Origin: CAILZL01 sp963791615
Lineage (GTDB): Bacteria > Pseudomonadota > Gammaproteobacteria > Steroidobacterales > Steroidobacteraceae
NCBI GenBank assembly: GCA_963791615.1
Contig: CAWBTE010000006.1
Coordinates: 992,001-1,056,000, forward strand
Length of the DNA: 64,000 nt
Reading direction: 5' to 3'
This document shows positions 53,505 through 62,337 of this stretch, piece by piece (within the stretch, counting starts at the first letter, position 1; the number at the start of each line of letters is the position of its first letter). The notes beneath the pieces were generated by a model. That model made no database searches and was not told the origin of the DNA. It was given only the letters and a program-made list of their open reading frames with translations. The position numbers and the translations under genes were made by a program.

Positions 53505-54827
53505 TCACGACGAACCCGCATTTGTCACCGGGTTCCGGCGCACGGGTGATCCATAATCAGGATCCTCACTGACCAGGCTCGCCACCGTTCCTGCGGGTGC
53601 CTGGTACCAGCCCGGATCGCGGTAATCATTGGCAGCCAGTTGCTCACGCACTTTCACTACCGTGAACATGCCGCCCATCTCCAGATTTCCATAGGGCCCA
53701 ACGCCCATCATCATCGGCAAGGTATTGTCCGGCCCCTGCATGTGACCCATGGCGGTATGGTCGGCATGCTCGGCCATACCGTTGGTACCCATGGCCATAT
53801 AGCCCGGCAGCAGCTGCTTGATGGCCGCTTCGCTCTGCGCAATGTCTGCACCGAGTACATTCGGCAACTCATGGCCCATGGCATTCATGGTGTGATGCGA
53901 CATGTGGCAATGCAGCGCCCAGTCACCCGGCGTGGCGATGAACTCCAGATCGCGCGTCTGACCGACACCGACAATCTCGGTGACTTCCTTGCGCCATTGC
54001 GCGCGTGGCCAGCGACCGCCATCGGAGCCGGTGACTTCATAGACATGGCCATGCAAGTGCATCGGATGATTCCACATGGACAGATTGCCAATGCGCAAGC
54101 GTACCCGTTCGCCGGCACGCGCAACCAGCGCGTCGATGGCCGGAAAGACTTTGCTGTTGAAGGTCCACAAATCGAAATCCTGCATGATGGCCGGATCGGG
54201 TCGATACGTCCCCGGATGCAGAGCCCAGTTGTGCAACAGGAAGGCATAGTCACGGTCGACAGGCACCGCTTCGCCAGCCCTGGGATGGATGATGAACATG
54301 CCCATCATGCCGACAGCCAGTTGCACCATCTCGTCCGCATGCGGGTGATACATGTAAGTGCCGTGCTGCTTGAGCGTGAATTCGTATACAAAGGTTTCAC
54401 CCGGGCCTATCTGCGGCTGCGACAAGCCGCCCACGCCGTCCATGCCGGAAGGCAGCAAGATGCCATGCCAGTGAATGGTGGTGTGTTCCTTGAGACGATT
54501 GGTCACCAGGATACGCACGCGATCACCTTCAATTGCTTCCAGCGTTGGTCCCGGAGTACTGCCGTTGTAGCCCCAGCATTTGGCGCGACTGCCCGGTGCG
54601 AACTCATGTTCTATTTCTTCTGCGACCAGATGAAATTCCTTCACACCATTTTTCATCTGGTACGGCAGGGTCCAGCCATTCAGGGTTCTGACTGGTGTGT
54701 AGCGACCGTTCGATGCAGTCGTCGCAGGTGAGCTTGTGGCGCCGTTGTCCTGGGCTGCGTTTGCGCTGGCCATACCCAGTGCAGCACTGCTGGATGCAAG
54801 TAATACATGACGTCGTGAAAGTTTCAT
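53505..54827 (-). CDS. CopA-like multicopper oxidase, Tat-exported
   Basis: 440 residues. The Tat signal LSRRHVLLASSSAALG begins the protein. The copper ligands are complete: HWHG and HPHAD in the first domain, HPMHLHGH and HCHMSHH in the last. An additional segment between these and the C terminus is rich in Met and His (GMAEHADHTAMGHMQG, TLPMMMGVG), as in CopA/PcoA-type cuprous oxidases. It is only about 440 residues and seems to hold two cupredoxin domains rather than the usual three, so it may be a smaller laccase-like branch. Overlaps the TolC-like gene (ATGA). Confidence 0.88.
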   Translation of the reverse strand: MKLSRRHVLLASSSAALGMASANAAQDNGATSSPATTASNGRYTPVRTLNGWTLPYQMKNGVKEFHLVAEEIEHEFAPGSRAKCWGYNGSTPGPTLEAIEGDRVRILVTNRLKEHTTIHWHGILLPSGMDGVGGLSQPQIGPGETFVYEFTLKQHGTYMYHPHADEMVQLAVGMMGMFIIHPRAGEAVPVDRDYAFLLHNWALHPGTYRPDPAIMQDFDLWTFNSKVFPAIDALVARAGERVRLRIGNLSMWNHPMHLHGHVYEVTGSDGGRWPRAQWRKEVTEIVGVGQTRDLEFIATPGDWALHCHMSHHTMNAMGHELPNVLGADIAQSEAAIKQLLPGYMAMGTNGMAEHADHTAMGHMQGPDNTLPMMMGVGPYGNLEMGGMFTVVKVREQLAANDYRDPGWYQAPAGTVASLVSEDPDYGSPVRRNPVTNAGSS

Positions 54828-56323
54828 GGTGCGTCTCCGCTGGCCGGTTGCATGCTGGACATGTCATGCCCGCTATGATCCATACTCTGCGCTGGCTGTC
54901 CGGTATCACTGTTGCCAGCACTGTCTTTGGCCATTGCAGCAAGACCGACCGATATCCCGGTATCTCCGGCATCTGCACCTGCCGGCAACTTGCCACCGGC
55001 TGTGCGCAACAATTCGGTATGCGCGATCCAGTAGTCACGCACGGCTTCCAGATACGCCTGATAACCATCCATTTCCTGCTGCCTGGCTGACAGCAACTCG
55101 AACGCGCCAATCAGCATGAAGTTCTGCTGTTGCTGACTCAGCACCACGATCTGCTCGCGCCCGGGCACCAGGCGTTGTCGATACTCTTCAACATTGGCCT
55201 GCGCCGCCTGTACTGCCGCATAGTGCACCGCCATGTCATTGCCGATCTCCAGCTCCAGTGCGCTCAATCCGGCCTGGGTTGCCTCAAGACCGGCATGAGC
55301 GCGTAACAGGTTACCGCCTCCTTGATTGAACAGCGGCAACTCCAGGCCAGCGCCCAGACCGGCGAAGGTTTCACCAGAGCTCTCCCGTTCGCGTTCGGCC
55401 TCAACTTGTACGCCACCCAGCCAACGCCAGCGACGCACATGTGTCAGGCTGTCACTGAACAGGCTGGCTTGTTCACGCAACGCGGCCAGATCCAGCCGCT
55501 GGGCACGCGCCCAGTCCTGCAATGCTGACAACTCTGCAGTCAGCGCCACCGGTAACGGCAAGCTCACCAGCCACTGTGCTGGGTTGCTCAGCGACAGGCC
55601 CAGCAAAGTCATCAAGCGTCCCTGTGCAGCCTTGGCATCGATTGCCGACCTGCGCTGCTGAATGGCCGCCTCGCTGGCCTGCACCTGCTCACGACTGAGT
55701 TGCAGTGCACTGATATTGCCGGCCTCAAACAGCTGCTGGGCATACTGGCTCGAAGCGGTGGCCAGTGCAGCCGATTGGGTACGCATCTGGGCGACCAGAT
55801 CGGCGCTCACATACTGGTAGTAAGCGCTGCGAACATCCGCCTCCAGCGCCAGAACTTCGCTGGCCACGCGTTGTTGGGTTTGCAGCAGCTGGCTACGGCT
55901 GACGCGCGTGCGATAACCCAGAAATAACAATTCCGTAAAACTTTGCGAGAGACTCCAGGTCGTCTTGGTCGCGCCACCATCGGCAGTCAGCCGCATGTAT
56001 CCCAATGAGGGATTCGACAGACGGCTGGCGTCATATACTTCGGCCTGTGCAAAGCCAAGCTCGGTGAACAGCACCCGCATCCGTGGGCTCTGCAACAACG
56101 CGAGGCGCACTGCCTGATCCGCATTGATCGGCTCAGCAAGAATTTTTGCTACCTCAGTTTGAGTATCACCCGTACCCTTGACTGGAATGCTGGCAGCCAG
56201 ACTGGAACGCGGCTCAAGTAATGCAGTGGTGACCGATCCACCCCGATCAGCAGGAATAGCTGCACAGCCAGCAAGCAAGATACCCAACAATGTTGCGCCC
56301 GTAACAGGCATCAAGGATTTCAT
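54824..56323 (-). CDS. TolC-family outer-membrane efflux lipoprotein with His/Met tail
   Basis: 499 residues. The lipobox is ILLAGC, followed by two repeated OEP domains with long coiled-coil helices (NADQAVRLALLQSPRMRVLF and LEADVRSAYYQYVSADLVAQM in the first half). The last 20 residues contain SMDHSGHDMSSM, a Met/His tail likely to bind copper. No RND or MFP partner gene is in this operon, so either it uses a distant partner or it plays the CopB-like role. It sits between copL and the multicopper oxidase. Confidence 0.87.
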   Translation of the reverse strand: MKSLMPVTGATLLGILLAGCAAIPADRGGSVTTALLEPRSSLAASIPVKGTGDTQTEVAKILAEPINADQAVRLALLQSPRMRVLFTELGFAQAEVYDASRLSNPSLGYMRLTADGGATKTTWSLSQSFTELLFLGYRTRVSRSQLLQTQQRVASEVLALEADVRSAYYQYVSADLVAQMRTQSAALATASSQYAQQLFEAGNISALQLSREQVQASEAAIQQRRSAIDAKAAQGRLMTLLGLSLSNPAQWLVSLPLPVALTAELSALQDWARAQRLDLAALREQASLFSDSLTHVRRWRWLGGVQVEAERERESSGETFAGLGAGLELPLFNQGGGNLLRAHAGLEATQAGLSALELEIGNDMAVHYAAVQAAQANVEEYRQRLVPGREQIVVLSQQQQNFMLIGAFELLSARQQEMDGYQAYLEAVRDYWIAHTELLRTAGGKLPAGADAGDTGISVGLAAMAKDSAGNSDTGQPAQSMDHSGHDMSSMQPASGDAP

Positions 56324-56420
56324 TTAGCCTCCGACGACCACAGTGCACAGGCCTGCGGTCAGAACCAGGGTCAACTCAGCAGGAACCGTATCCATGCTGA
56401 ACTCTGAAGACAGAGCTGAC

Positions 56421-56834
56421 CTAGATGGGCGGCCGGAACTGACCGGAGACACCGGCATGCAACAAGGATGAATCAGCAGTGAATGCTGTCGAAGCAACCG
56501 CAGTCCCCGTCATGACATGCGGCAAGGTAATCGACAATGCGAACGCCTGCATGCACGGGCATTGACACAACAGCGAGCTGCAACAATCAGCGTGCGGATC
56601 TTCATGTTGCGTGCCGGCATCCTGCATGACCATGTCAGTGTGTGCAGTGGCGTCAACAGGCATTGCATCGTGCTCCGCACAATGTTCGTTAAGCGTGCCC
56701 TCTGCCTCGGACATCACAATCGCAGGTTGCAAGTGTGGTGCGGCAACTGCGTGGGCAGGCACAAACATGCCCGCAGCCAGCGGCCACAGCAGCAGGACGG
56801 ACAAAAATAATCTTGAGGTAGTATGTCGACGCAC
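56421..56834 (-). CDS. copL: CopL-like metal-binding leader protein
   Basis: 137 residues. Signal sequence (LFLSVLLLWPLAAGMFVPAHA), then a His/Met-rich region (NEHCAEHDAMPVDATAHTDM, HEDPHADCC) and a Cys cluster CCSSLLCQCPC. This matches the CopL family known from Xanthomonas, required for copper-dependent expression of copAB. GTG 56834 is the start, with GGAA just upstream. It is the first gene of the operon, 35 bp downstream of a sigma-70-like promoter. In the known systems copL acts on operon regulation; that role here is inferred. Confidence 0.82.
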   Translation of the reverse strand: MRRHTTSRLFLSVLLLWPLAAGMFVPAHAVAAPHLQPAIVMSEAEGTLNEHCAEHDAMPVDATAHTDMVMQDAGTQHEDPHADCCSSLLCQCPCMQAFALSITLPHVMTGTAVASTAFTADSSLLHAGVSGQFRPPI

Positions 56835-56867
56835 GTTTCCAGACTAGATCGAATGCTTCAATAAAAC

Positions 56868-56896
56868 AATATGGCCAGACCGGGCTGACCTGACAA
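56868..56896 (-). promoter_or_regulatory. Promoter of the copper operon
   Basis: Minus strand: -35 TTGTCA (56896-56891), 17-nt spacer, -10 CATATT (56873-56868). It lies 34 bp before the copL GTG. No CueR- or CopR-type operator could be identified with confidence. Confidence 0.6.
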
Positions 56897-56947
56897 ATAC
56901 ACTCCCCACTACCAAGTTAGTGAAAAAGCCAGCACAGCAACAATTCG

Positions 56948-58060
56948 TCAAGCAGCGGAGCGATATGGCTGACACTCCATGCCCAAGGCCTGGGCAACGG
57001 CAGCGTGCGTCACCTTTCCCATGTGCACATTCACACCATTCGCCAGATGCGTATCTTTGGCCAACGCCTGCACGACACCAAGATTCGCCAGTTGCTTGAC
57101 GTACGGCAGAGTAGCGTTGGTGAGCGCCAGGGTCGAAGTGCGTGGCACCGCACCCGGCATATTGGTCACGCAGTAGTGCACCACACCGTCCACTACAAAG
57201 GTCGGATCGGAATGCGAGGTTGGCTGACTGGTTTCAAAACAACCGCCCTGATCGATGGAAATGTCGACCAGCACCGCGCCGGGTTGCATGGTTTTCAACA
57301 TGGTGCGCGTCACCAGCTTGGGCGCAGCGGCTCCAACCACCAGTACCGCACCAATGACCAGGTCAGCCTCGGCAACCAGCGCTTCAATCGTCGCCGTAGT
57401 TGCATACGCCGTCTTGAGTGAAGCGCCAAACTGCACGGACAACTCGCGCAGCCGTTTGATTGAACGATCCACCACGGTGACATCGGCACGCATACCCACC
57501 GCCATTTCAGCAGCATGAGTACCAGCCACTCCTCCACCAAGGATCAGAACTTTTCCTGGGTCAACACCCGGCACACCACCCAGCAAAACCCCACGCCCAC
57601 CATTGGCTTTCTGCAAGCAGGCTGCACCCACTTGCACCGACATACGCCCAGCGACTTCACTCATGGGTGTCAGCAAGGGCAAGGAACCATCAGTAGCCGT
57701 GACGGTCTCGTAGGCAATCGCCGTGACACCAGCGTCCATCAGCGCCTGCGCTTGTGGCCTGTCGGCAGCAAGGTGCAGATAGGTGAACAGGGTTTGTCCG
57801 CGCCGCAGCAACGGATACTCAGCGGGTTGGGGTTCTTTGACTTTGACCACCAGGTCAGCCTCTGCAAATACCCTGGCGGCTGTAGGCGCAATGGCAGCGC
57901 CTGCAGCGACGTAGCTTGCATCGTCAAAGCCAATGCCTGCTCCAGCGCTGGTTTCGATGAGCACCTGATGTCCGCTGCCGCACAACTCGCGCACACCAGC
58001 CGGCGTCAGACCGACACGATACTCATGAACTTTGATCTCTTTCGGTACACCGATACGCAT
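56948..58060 (-). CDS. ald: Alanine dehydrogenase
   Basis: 370 residues. NAD-dependent L-alanine/pyruvate interconversion. The family start MRIGVPKEIKVHEYRVGLTP with the substrate Arg, the catalytic Lys in VKVKEPQ, the His in YLHLAADR, the NAD motif ILGGGVAGTHAAEMA and the Asp in DISIDQGGCFETS are all present. Monocistronic, between the copper operon and tRNA-Met. It could recover alanine made by the aminotransferase in the catabolic region by returning it to pyruvate, but it is 25 kb away. Confidence 0.94.
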   Translation of the reverse strand: MRIGVPKEIKVHEYRVGLTPAGVRELCGSGHQVLIETSAGAGIGFDDASYVAAGAAIAPTAARVFAEADLVVKVKEPQPAEYPLLRRGQTLFTYLHLAADRPQAQALMDAGVTAIAYETVTATDGSLPLLTPMSEVAGRMSVQVGAACLQKANGGRGVLLGGVPGVDPGKVLILGGGVAGTHAAEMAVGMRADVTVVDRSIKRLRELSVQFGASLKTAYATTATIEALVAEADLVIGAVLVVGAAAPKLVTRTMLKTMQPGAVLVDISIDQGGCFETSQPTSHSDPTFVVDGVVHYCVTNMPGAVPRTSTLALTNATLPYVKQLANLGVVQALAKDTHLANGVNVHMGKVTHAAVAQALGMECQPYRSAA

Positions 58061-58240
58061 CGCAATTCTCCGGGCCAGCCGATGCGTTCACTTTATCCAG
58101 ATGGTTACGGTGCTTCCTTGCGAAGACGCACTCATCCACCCAATTTTCGACTTATTTCGTCTTCGGTTCCGCGATTAATGCCTAGTGTGCCGGGCCGGCT
58201 CTATCTGCGTGGCCACAATCGTGGTGGACAGCTTCGGAAG

Positions 58241-58268
58241 ATAAAACCTCATCTTTAAGAGGTTTTAT
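58241..58268 (-). terminator. Terminator hairpin downstream of tRNA-Met
   Basis: ATAAAACCTC and GAGGTTTTAT form a perfect 10-bp stem around ATCTTTAA. The A/T-rich arms give a T-run in either direction. It lies about 40 bp past the 3' end of the tRNA. Confidence 0.65.
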
Positions 58269-58271
58269 GCA

Positions 58272-58303
58272 CATCCATGGACATTGGTGAATGTCCATGG
58301 ATG
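58272..58303. repeat. Perfect 14-bp inverted repeat beside tRNA-Met
   Basis: CATCCATGGACATT and AATGTCCATGGATG flank the 4-base loop GGTG. It is only 6 bp from the 3' end of the tRNA and 3 bp from the terminator hairpin, so it may help 3' processing of the tRNA precursor or termination. Confidence 0.7.
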
Positions 58304-58309
58304 GATTAT

Positions 58310-58386
<77 letters not shown>

Positions 58387-58531
58387 ATTTTTCGTTAAAT
58401 TGTTGCGGGTTATTCCGGCCTGAGGGATGACGGGACGCAGGCCTGCCACCCTCAGGGGCGCGAATTCTGTTGGCCGCGCCGGTTGCTGTCAAGCCAAGCC
58501 GCCCCGACCCAGGGGAAATAAAACAGGGAAA

Positions 58532-59623
58532 TCAGACATTGAATCTGAAGTGCATGACGTCGCCTTCCTTGACCAGGTATTCCTTGCCTTCCAGTCGCAG
58601 TTTGCCGGCCTCTTTGGCGCCGTGTTCGCCTTTCAGGGCGATGAAGTCGTCGTAGGCGATGACTTCGGCGCGGATGAAGCCCTTCTCGAAGTCGGTATGG
58701 ATTACGCCAGCGGCCTGCGGCGCAGTGGAACCGGCCTTCACCGTCCAGGCGCGGACTTCCTTCACTCCGGCGGTGAAATAAGTTTGCAGGCCCAGCAGCG
58801 CGTAGCCGGCGCGGATAACGCGGTTCAGGCCCGGTTCGCTCAGGCCCATTTCCTTGAGGAAGTCGGCACGGTCGGCTTCTTCCAGTTGCGAGATTTCCGC
58901 TTCCATGGCGGCGCACACCGGCACCACTTGCGCCTTTTCTTTTTCAGCAAGAGCGCGCACTTCATCGAGGCGTGAATTATTTTCAAAGCCATCTTCGGCC
59001 ACATTGGCCACGTACATCAGCGGCTTGATGGTGATCAGGTGCAGCTCGTGCAGCAGCTTGTGTTCTTCCGGCTCAATGTGCAGTGAACGCGCGGGCTCGC
59101 CGCTGTCCAGATGGGTTTGCAGGCGCTTGAGCACCGCCACCAGCTTGACTGCATCCTTGTCACCGGTCTTGGCGCTTTTCTCGGCGCGTCGCAACGCGCG
59201 TTCAACGCCATCCAGATCCGCCAGCGCCAGTTCGGTATTGATGACGGCAATGTCATCCAGCGGACTGACTTTCCCCGCCACGTGAATCACATCATCGTTG
59301 ACGAAGCAGCGCACTACATGGGCAATGGCATCGGTCTCGCGAATGTGCGCCAGAAACTTGTTGCCCAGTCCCTCACCGGTGGATGCACCGGCCACCAGAC
59401 CGGCGATATCCACGAACTCCACCATGGTGGGCAGGATACGTTCCGGCTTGACGATGACCGCCAGCGCATCCAGACGCGGATCAGGCACCGGCACCACGCC
59501 GACATTGGGCTCGATGGTGCAGAACGGATAGTTCTCCGCTGCAATCTGCGCACGCGTCAGCGCATTGAAGAGCGTCGACTTGCCGACATTAGGCAGTCCG
59601 ACGATGCCGCATTTGATGCCCAT
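58532..59623 (-). CDS. ychF: Ribosome-associated ATPase YchF
   Basis: 363 residues. Obg-family P-loop protein: GIVGLPNVGKSTLFNALT, DIAGLVAGAS and, in the G4 position, the variant that gives YchF its ATP preference. A coiled-coil insert follows and the C-terminal TGS domain (YFTAGVKEVRAWTVKAGSTAPQAAG) closes it. The start ATG 59623 (MGIKCGIVG) is the family start. It lies 19 bp after pth, an arrangement very widely conserved in proteobacteria. Role: translation/stress-linked ATPase. Confidence 0.95.
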   Translation of the reverse strand: MGIKCGIVGLPNVGKSTLFNALTRAQIAAENYPFCTIEPNVGVVPVPDPRLDALAVIVKPERILPTMVEFVDIAGLVAGASTGEGLGNKFLAHIRETDAIAHVVRCFVNDDVIHVAGKVSPLDDIAVINTELALADLDGVERALRRAEKSAKTGDKDAVKLVAVLKRLQTHLDSGEPARSLHIEPEEHKLLHELHLITIKPLMYVANVAEDGFENNSRLDEVRALAEKEKAQVVPVCAAMEAEISQLEEADRADFLKEMGLSEPGLNRVIRAGYALLGLQTYFTAGVKEVRAWTVKAGSTAPQAAGVIHTDFEKGFIRAEVIAYDDFIALKGEHGAKEAGKLRLEGKEYLVKEGDVMHFRFNV

Positions 59624-59642
59624 GAATTGGTTCCGGGTAAGT

Positions 59643-60242
59643 TCAGTTAGTAGTGGCTGGCGGCGATTTGCTGTGCAAGGCATGCATGGCTTTTTCTGCG
59701 CCCTGCTCGATAAACACCGGCACTTGTTGCAACGCGGCGTCCAGCGCCTCGATGATCAGGTCTTCTTCCTTGCGCGAGGCACGTTGCAGTACATAGTCGA
59801 TCACTTCGGACTTGTCGCCGGGATGACCAATACCCAAGCGCAGGCGCCAGAAGTTCTGACCGATATGCGTGATGGTGTCGCGCAGGCCATTGTGACCGCC
59901 ATGACCACCACCGAGTTTGAAACGCGCCACGCCGGGCAACAGATCCAGTTCGTCATGCGCCACCAGAATCTGTTCGGGCTGGATCTTCATGTAATCCGAC
60001 AACGCACGAATCGACAGGCCACTGCGGTTCATGTAGGTCTGTGGCTTGAGCAGTTGCACTTCCTGCGCGCCAATCTGGATACGACACACTTCACCGTGAT
60101 AGCGGGTGTGGCCGCGAAACTGTCCGTCGTAACGACGCGCGAGTGCGTCCACAAACCAGAAACCGGCGTTATGACGGGTTTGCAGATGTTCGGCGCCGGG
60201 ATTTCCCAGTCCGACAATCAAAAGCAAGGGAGTGCCTGACAT
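59643..60242 (-). CDS. pth: Peptidyl-tRNA hydrolase
   Basis: 199 residues. Releases peptides from peptidyl-tRNAs that drop off the ribosome. Signatures: LIVGLGNPG, the catalytic His in RHNAGFWFVD, PQTYMNRSG, the catalytic Asp in HDELDLLPG and GGGHGGHNGLR. Length is usual. ATG 60242 follows a hairpin that separates it from rplY. Housekeeping gene, same strand as rplY upstream and ychF downstream. Confidence 0.95.
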   Translation of the reverse strand: MSGTPLLLIVGLGNPGAEHLQTRHNAGFWFVDALARRYDGQFRGHTRYHGEVCRIQIGAQEVQLLKPQTYMNRSGLSIRALSDYMKIQPEQILVAHDELDLLPGVARFKLGGGHGGHNGLRDTITHIGQNFWRLRLGIGHPGDKSEVIDYVLQRASRKEEDLIIEALDAALQQVPVFIEQGAEKAMHALHSKSPPATTN

Positions 60243-60277
60243 GCTGTATGAAAAATAGCGGATAGCTGAAATGCGAA

Positions 60278-60305
60278 CGGGGCTGTCCGGTCAAGGACAG
60301 CCCCG
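60278..60305 (-). terminator. Hairpin after rplY
   Basis: CGGGGCTGTCC and GGACAGCCCCG form a perfect 11-bp stem around GGTCAA, 15 bp beyond the rplY stop. The tract after it on the minus strand (TTCGCATTT) is only weakly T-rich, so termination may be partial and let pth be transcribed. Confidence 0.7.
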
Positions 60306-60320
60306 TCAGCATGACGGTGC

Positions 60321-61055
60321 TTACTTCTTGCCGCCTTCCTTCTTGGCAGGCGCCGCCGCAGCAGGCTTCGCGCCCGCAGCAGCTGGTTTGGCGCCGGCAG
60401 CAGGCTTGGCCGCAGCCGCCGCAGCAGCAGGTGCTGCTTCCGCCGCCGCAGCAGCAGGCGTTTCTGCTTCTTCAGCCACACGCGGATGGTGCACGGACAC
60501 CACGGCTTCATCATGGCCATGCGACAGCAGCACGATTTCCACGCCCGCTGGCAGAGGTAGATCGGACAGATGCTTGGAGTCGTTCAACTCCATCTCGGCC
60601 AGATCAAGCTCGATGTATTCCGGCAGATCCTTGGGCAAGCAGATGATTTCCACTTCGTTGAGCAGGTGCGACACCTGACCACCACCGGTCTTCACGCCCG
60701 GCGCAATTGCGGCGTTCTTGAAGTGCAACGGAATGGTCATGCGGATCGGCTCATCGTCCAGCACGCGCTGCAAATCGAGATGCAGAATCGTCGGCTTGGC
60801 CGGATGACGTTGCAGGTCTTTCAGAATGGCCACCTGGATTTTGTCACCAATCTTGATGCCCAGCAGCGTGGTGTAGAAGCGCTCGTTTTGCAGCGCAACT
60901 TGCAGCTTCTGGTGATCAAACGACAGTGTGGCGGCTTCGGCGTGACCGCCGTACATGATCGCCGGAACGCGGCCAGCATGACGCAGGCGGCGGCTCGCAC
61001 CCTTCCCCTGGTTGTCAGCGCGCACTTCGGCGATGAGTTCAAATGAAGTCTTCAT
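60321..61055 (-). CDS. rplY: Ribosomal protein bL25, CTC/TL5 type with Ala/Lys-rich tail
   Basis: 244 residues. N-terminal 5S-rRNA-binding L25 domain (RADNQGKGASRRLRHAGRVPAIMYGG), then the CTC-type beta domain (EPIRMTIPLHFKNAA and LPKDLPEYIELDLAEM). The last about 50 residues are a low-complexity Ala/Pro/Lys tail. ATG 61055 has GGAGA at correct spacing. The two-domain form is general-stress-protein CTC-like. Lies between prs and pth as in many gammaproteobacteria. The tail is longer than usual and could be a nucleic-acid-binding extension. Confidence 0.94.
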   Translation of the reverse strand: MKTSFELIAEVRADNQGKGASRRLRHAGRVPAIMYGGHAEAATLSFDHQKLQVALQNERFYTTLLGIKIGDKIQVAILKDLQRHPAKPTILHLDLQRVLDDEPIRMTIPLHFKNAAIAPGVKTGGGQVSHLLNEVEIICLPKDLPEYIELDLAEMELNDSKHLSDLPLPAGVEIVLLSHGHDEAVVSVHHPRVAEEAETPAAAAAEAAPAAAAAAAKPAAGAKPAAAGAKPAAAAPAKKEGGKK

Positions 61056-61110
61056 ATCAATCTCCAACTATCAACTATTTCAAGACAGACTATTCAAGAC
61101 AGTCAAACAA

Positions 61111-61143
61111 GACAGGCAGTGTCGCGACCAAGCACTGTCTGTC
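61111..61143. other. Stem-loop between prs and rplY
   Basis: GACAGGCAGTG pairs with CACTGTCTGTC (one G-T pair) around an 11-nt loop, in the 155-bp gap after the prs stop. A shorter 7-bp stem (CAGCGTG/CACGCTG, 61152-61171) and the REP-like half element follow. It may attenuate read-through from prs into rplY. Confidence 0.5.
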
Positions 61144-61186
61144 CACTTAGCCAGCGTGGATTAACACGCTGAGGCATCTTCAATGA

Positions 61187-61210
61187 GGGCGGTTCACGAA
61201 CCGCCCCTAC
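61187..61210. repeat. REP-like element, half copy
   Basis: GGGCGGTTCACGAACCGCCC (61187-61206, one mismatch at the centre of symmetry) followed by CTAC. It matches the right half of the elements at 22291 and 36317. It abuts the prs stop codon, again at a gene 3' end. Confidence 0.8.
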
Positions 61211-62164
61211 TCAATCTACATAGAGCGAACTGACGCTCTCTTCATCGCGGATACGCCGCATGGTTTCGGCCAGCAGGCCGGCTACCGACAGCTGCCGTAT
61301 CTGGCGGCATTCCTTCGCTGCCTGCGACAGCGGAATGGTGTCAGTGACAACCAGCTCATCCATATCCGACTTGCTGATGCGTTCCACCGCCGGGCCGGAC
61401 AGCACCGGATGGGTGATGTAGGCCACGACGCGCTTTGCGCCTGCTTTCTTCAACGCGCTGGCGGCATGACACAAGGTGCCTGCGGTATCCACCAGGTCAT
61501 CGATGAGCACGCAGGACTTGCCTTCGACTTCACCAATGATGTTCATCACTTCCGAGACATTGGCGCGTGGCCGACGTTTGTCGATGATGGCGAGGTCAGC
61601 ATCATCCAGTCGCTTGGCCAGCGCGCGGGCGCGCACCACGCCACCCACATCGGGCGACACCACCACCAGGTTGTCGTACTTCTGTTTCCACACATCGCCC
61701 AGCAACACCGGCGAGGAATACACGTTGTCCACCGGTATGTCGAAGAAGCCCTGAATCTGATCCGCGTGCAAATCCACGGTCAACAAACGGTCAACGCCGG
61801 CGCGCATGATCATGTTGGCCACCAGCTTGGCCGTGATTGCCGAACGCTGCGCACGGGGACGACGATCCTGACGTGAGTAACCGAAGTACGGCATCACCAC
61901 AGTGATGCGGCCGGCCGAGGCGCGGCGGCAGGCATCCACCATGATCAGCACTTCCATCAGGTGATCGTTGGTGGGCGCACAGGTGGATTGCACGATGAAC
62001 ACATCGCGGCCACGCACGTTGTCCATCAGCTCTACGGAGATTTCGCCGTCGCTGAAGCGGCCCACCGAAGCACGCCCCAGCGGCAAATTGAGATGGCGCG
62101 CGATATCAGCCGCCAACTTTGGGTTGGCGTTGCCGGTCAAAACCATCATGCTGGATCGATCCAC
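61211..62164 (-). CDS. prs: Ribose-phosphate pyrophosphokinase
   Basis: 317 residues. Makes PRPP from ribose 5-phosphate and ATP. Signatures: GNANPKLAADIARHL, GRFSDGEISVEL, QSTCAPTNDHLMELL-type segment, YFGYSRQDRR, VDLHADQIQGFFDIPVDN and the PRPP loop CVLIDDLVDTAGT. The start is GTG 62164, with GGAG about 8 nt upstream, so the product starts five residues before MMVLTG. Located between tRNA-Gln and rplY in the conserved order. Confidence 0.95.
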   Translation of the reverse strand: MDRSSMMVLTGNANPKLAADIARHLNLPLGRASVGRFSDGEISVELMDNVRGRDVFIVQSTCAPTNDHLMEVLIMVDACRRASAGRITVVMPYFGYSRQDRRPRAQRSAITAKLVANMIMRAGVDRLLTVDLHADQIQGFFDIPVDNVYSSPVLLGDVWKQKYDNLVVVSPDVGGVVRARALAKRLDDADLAIIDKRRPRANVSEVMNIIGEVEGKSCVLIDDLVDTAGTLCHAASALKKAGAKRVVAYITHPVLSGPAVERISKSDMDELVVTDTIPLSQAAKECRQIRQLSVAGLLAETMRRIRDEESVSSLYVD

Positions 62165-62232
62165 GAAAGACGCTCCGCTGAAATCTCAAGGCTGTAACAA
62201 AGGCAAGCCGCCTGCCTCAAGGCCACTCAAAA

Positions 62233-62307
62233 TGGCTGGGGTGGAAGGATTCGAACCTCCGAATGGCGGGATCAAAACCCGCTGCCTTACCGCTTGGCGA
62301 CACCCCA
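62233..62307 (-). tRNA. tRNA-Gln (TTG anticodon)
   Basis: Minus strand: acceptor TGGGGTG pairs with CACCCCA, then G and an encoded CCA (62233-62235). The T-A first acceptor pair with G discriminator is typical of tRNA-Gln. The anticodon stem GCGGG/CCCGC encloses TTTTGAT, giving anticodon TTG. T arm GGTTCGAATCC. Located between ispE and prs. Length is 75 nt. Confidence 0.95.
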
Positions 62308-62337
62308 ACAACACGAAAAACCGACTCATCAACTCGC

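Noticed and set aside
53640..54731. 363-codon plus-strand open frame opposite the multicopper oxidase
   Set aside because: Antisense shadow; the minus-strand product has all copper ligands in order.
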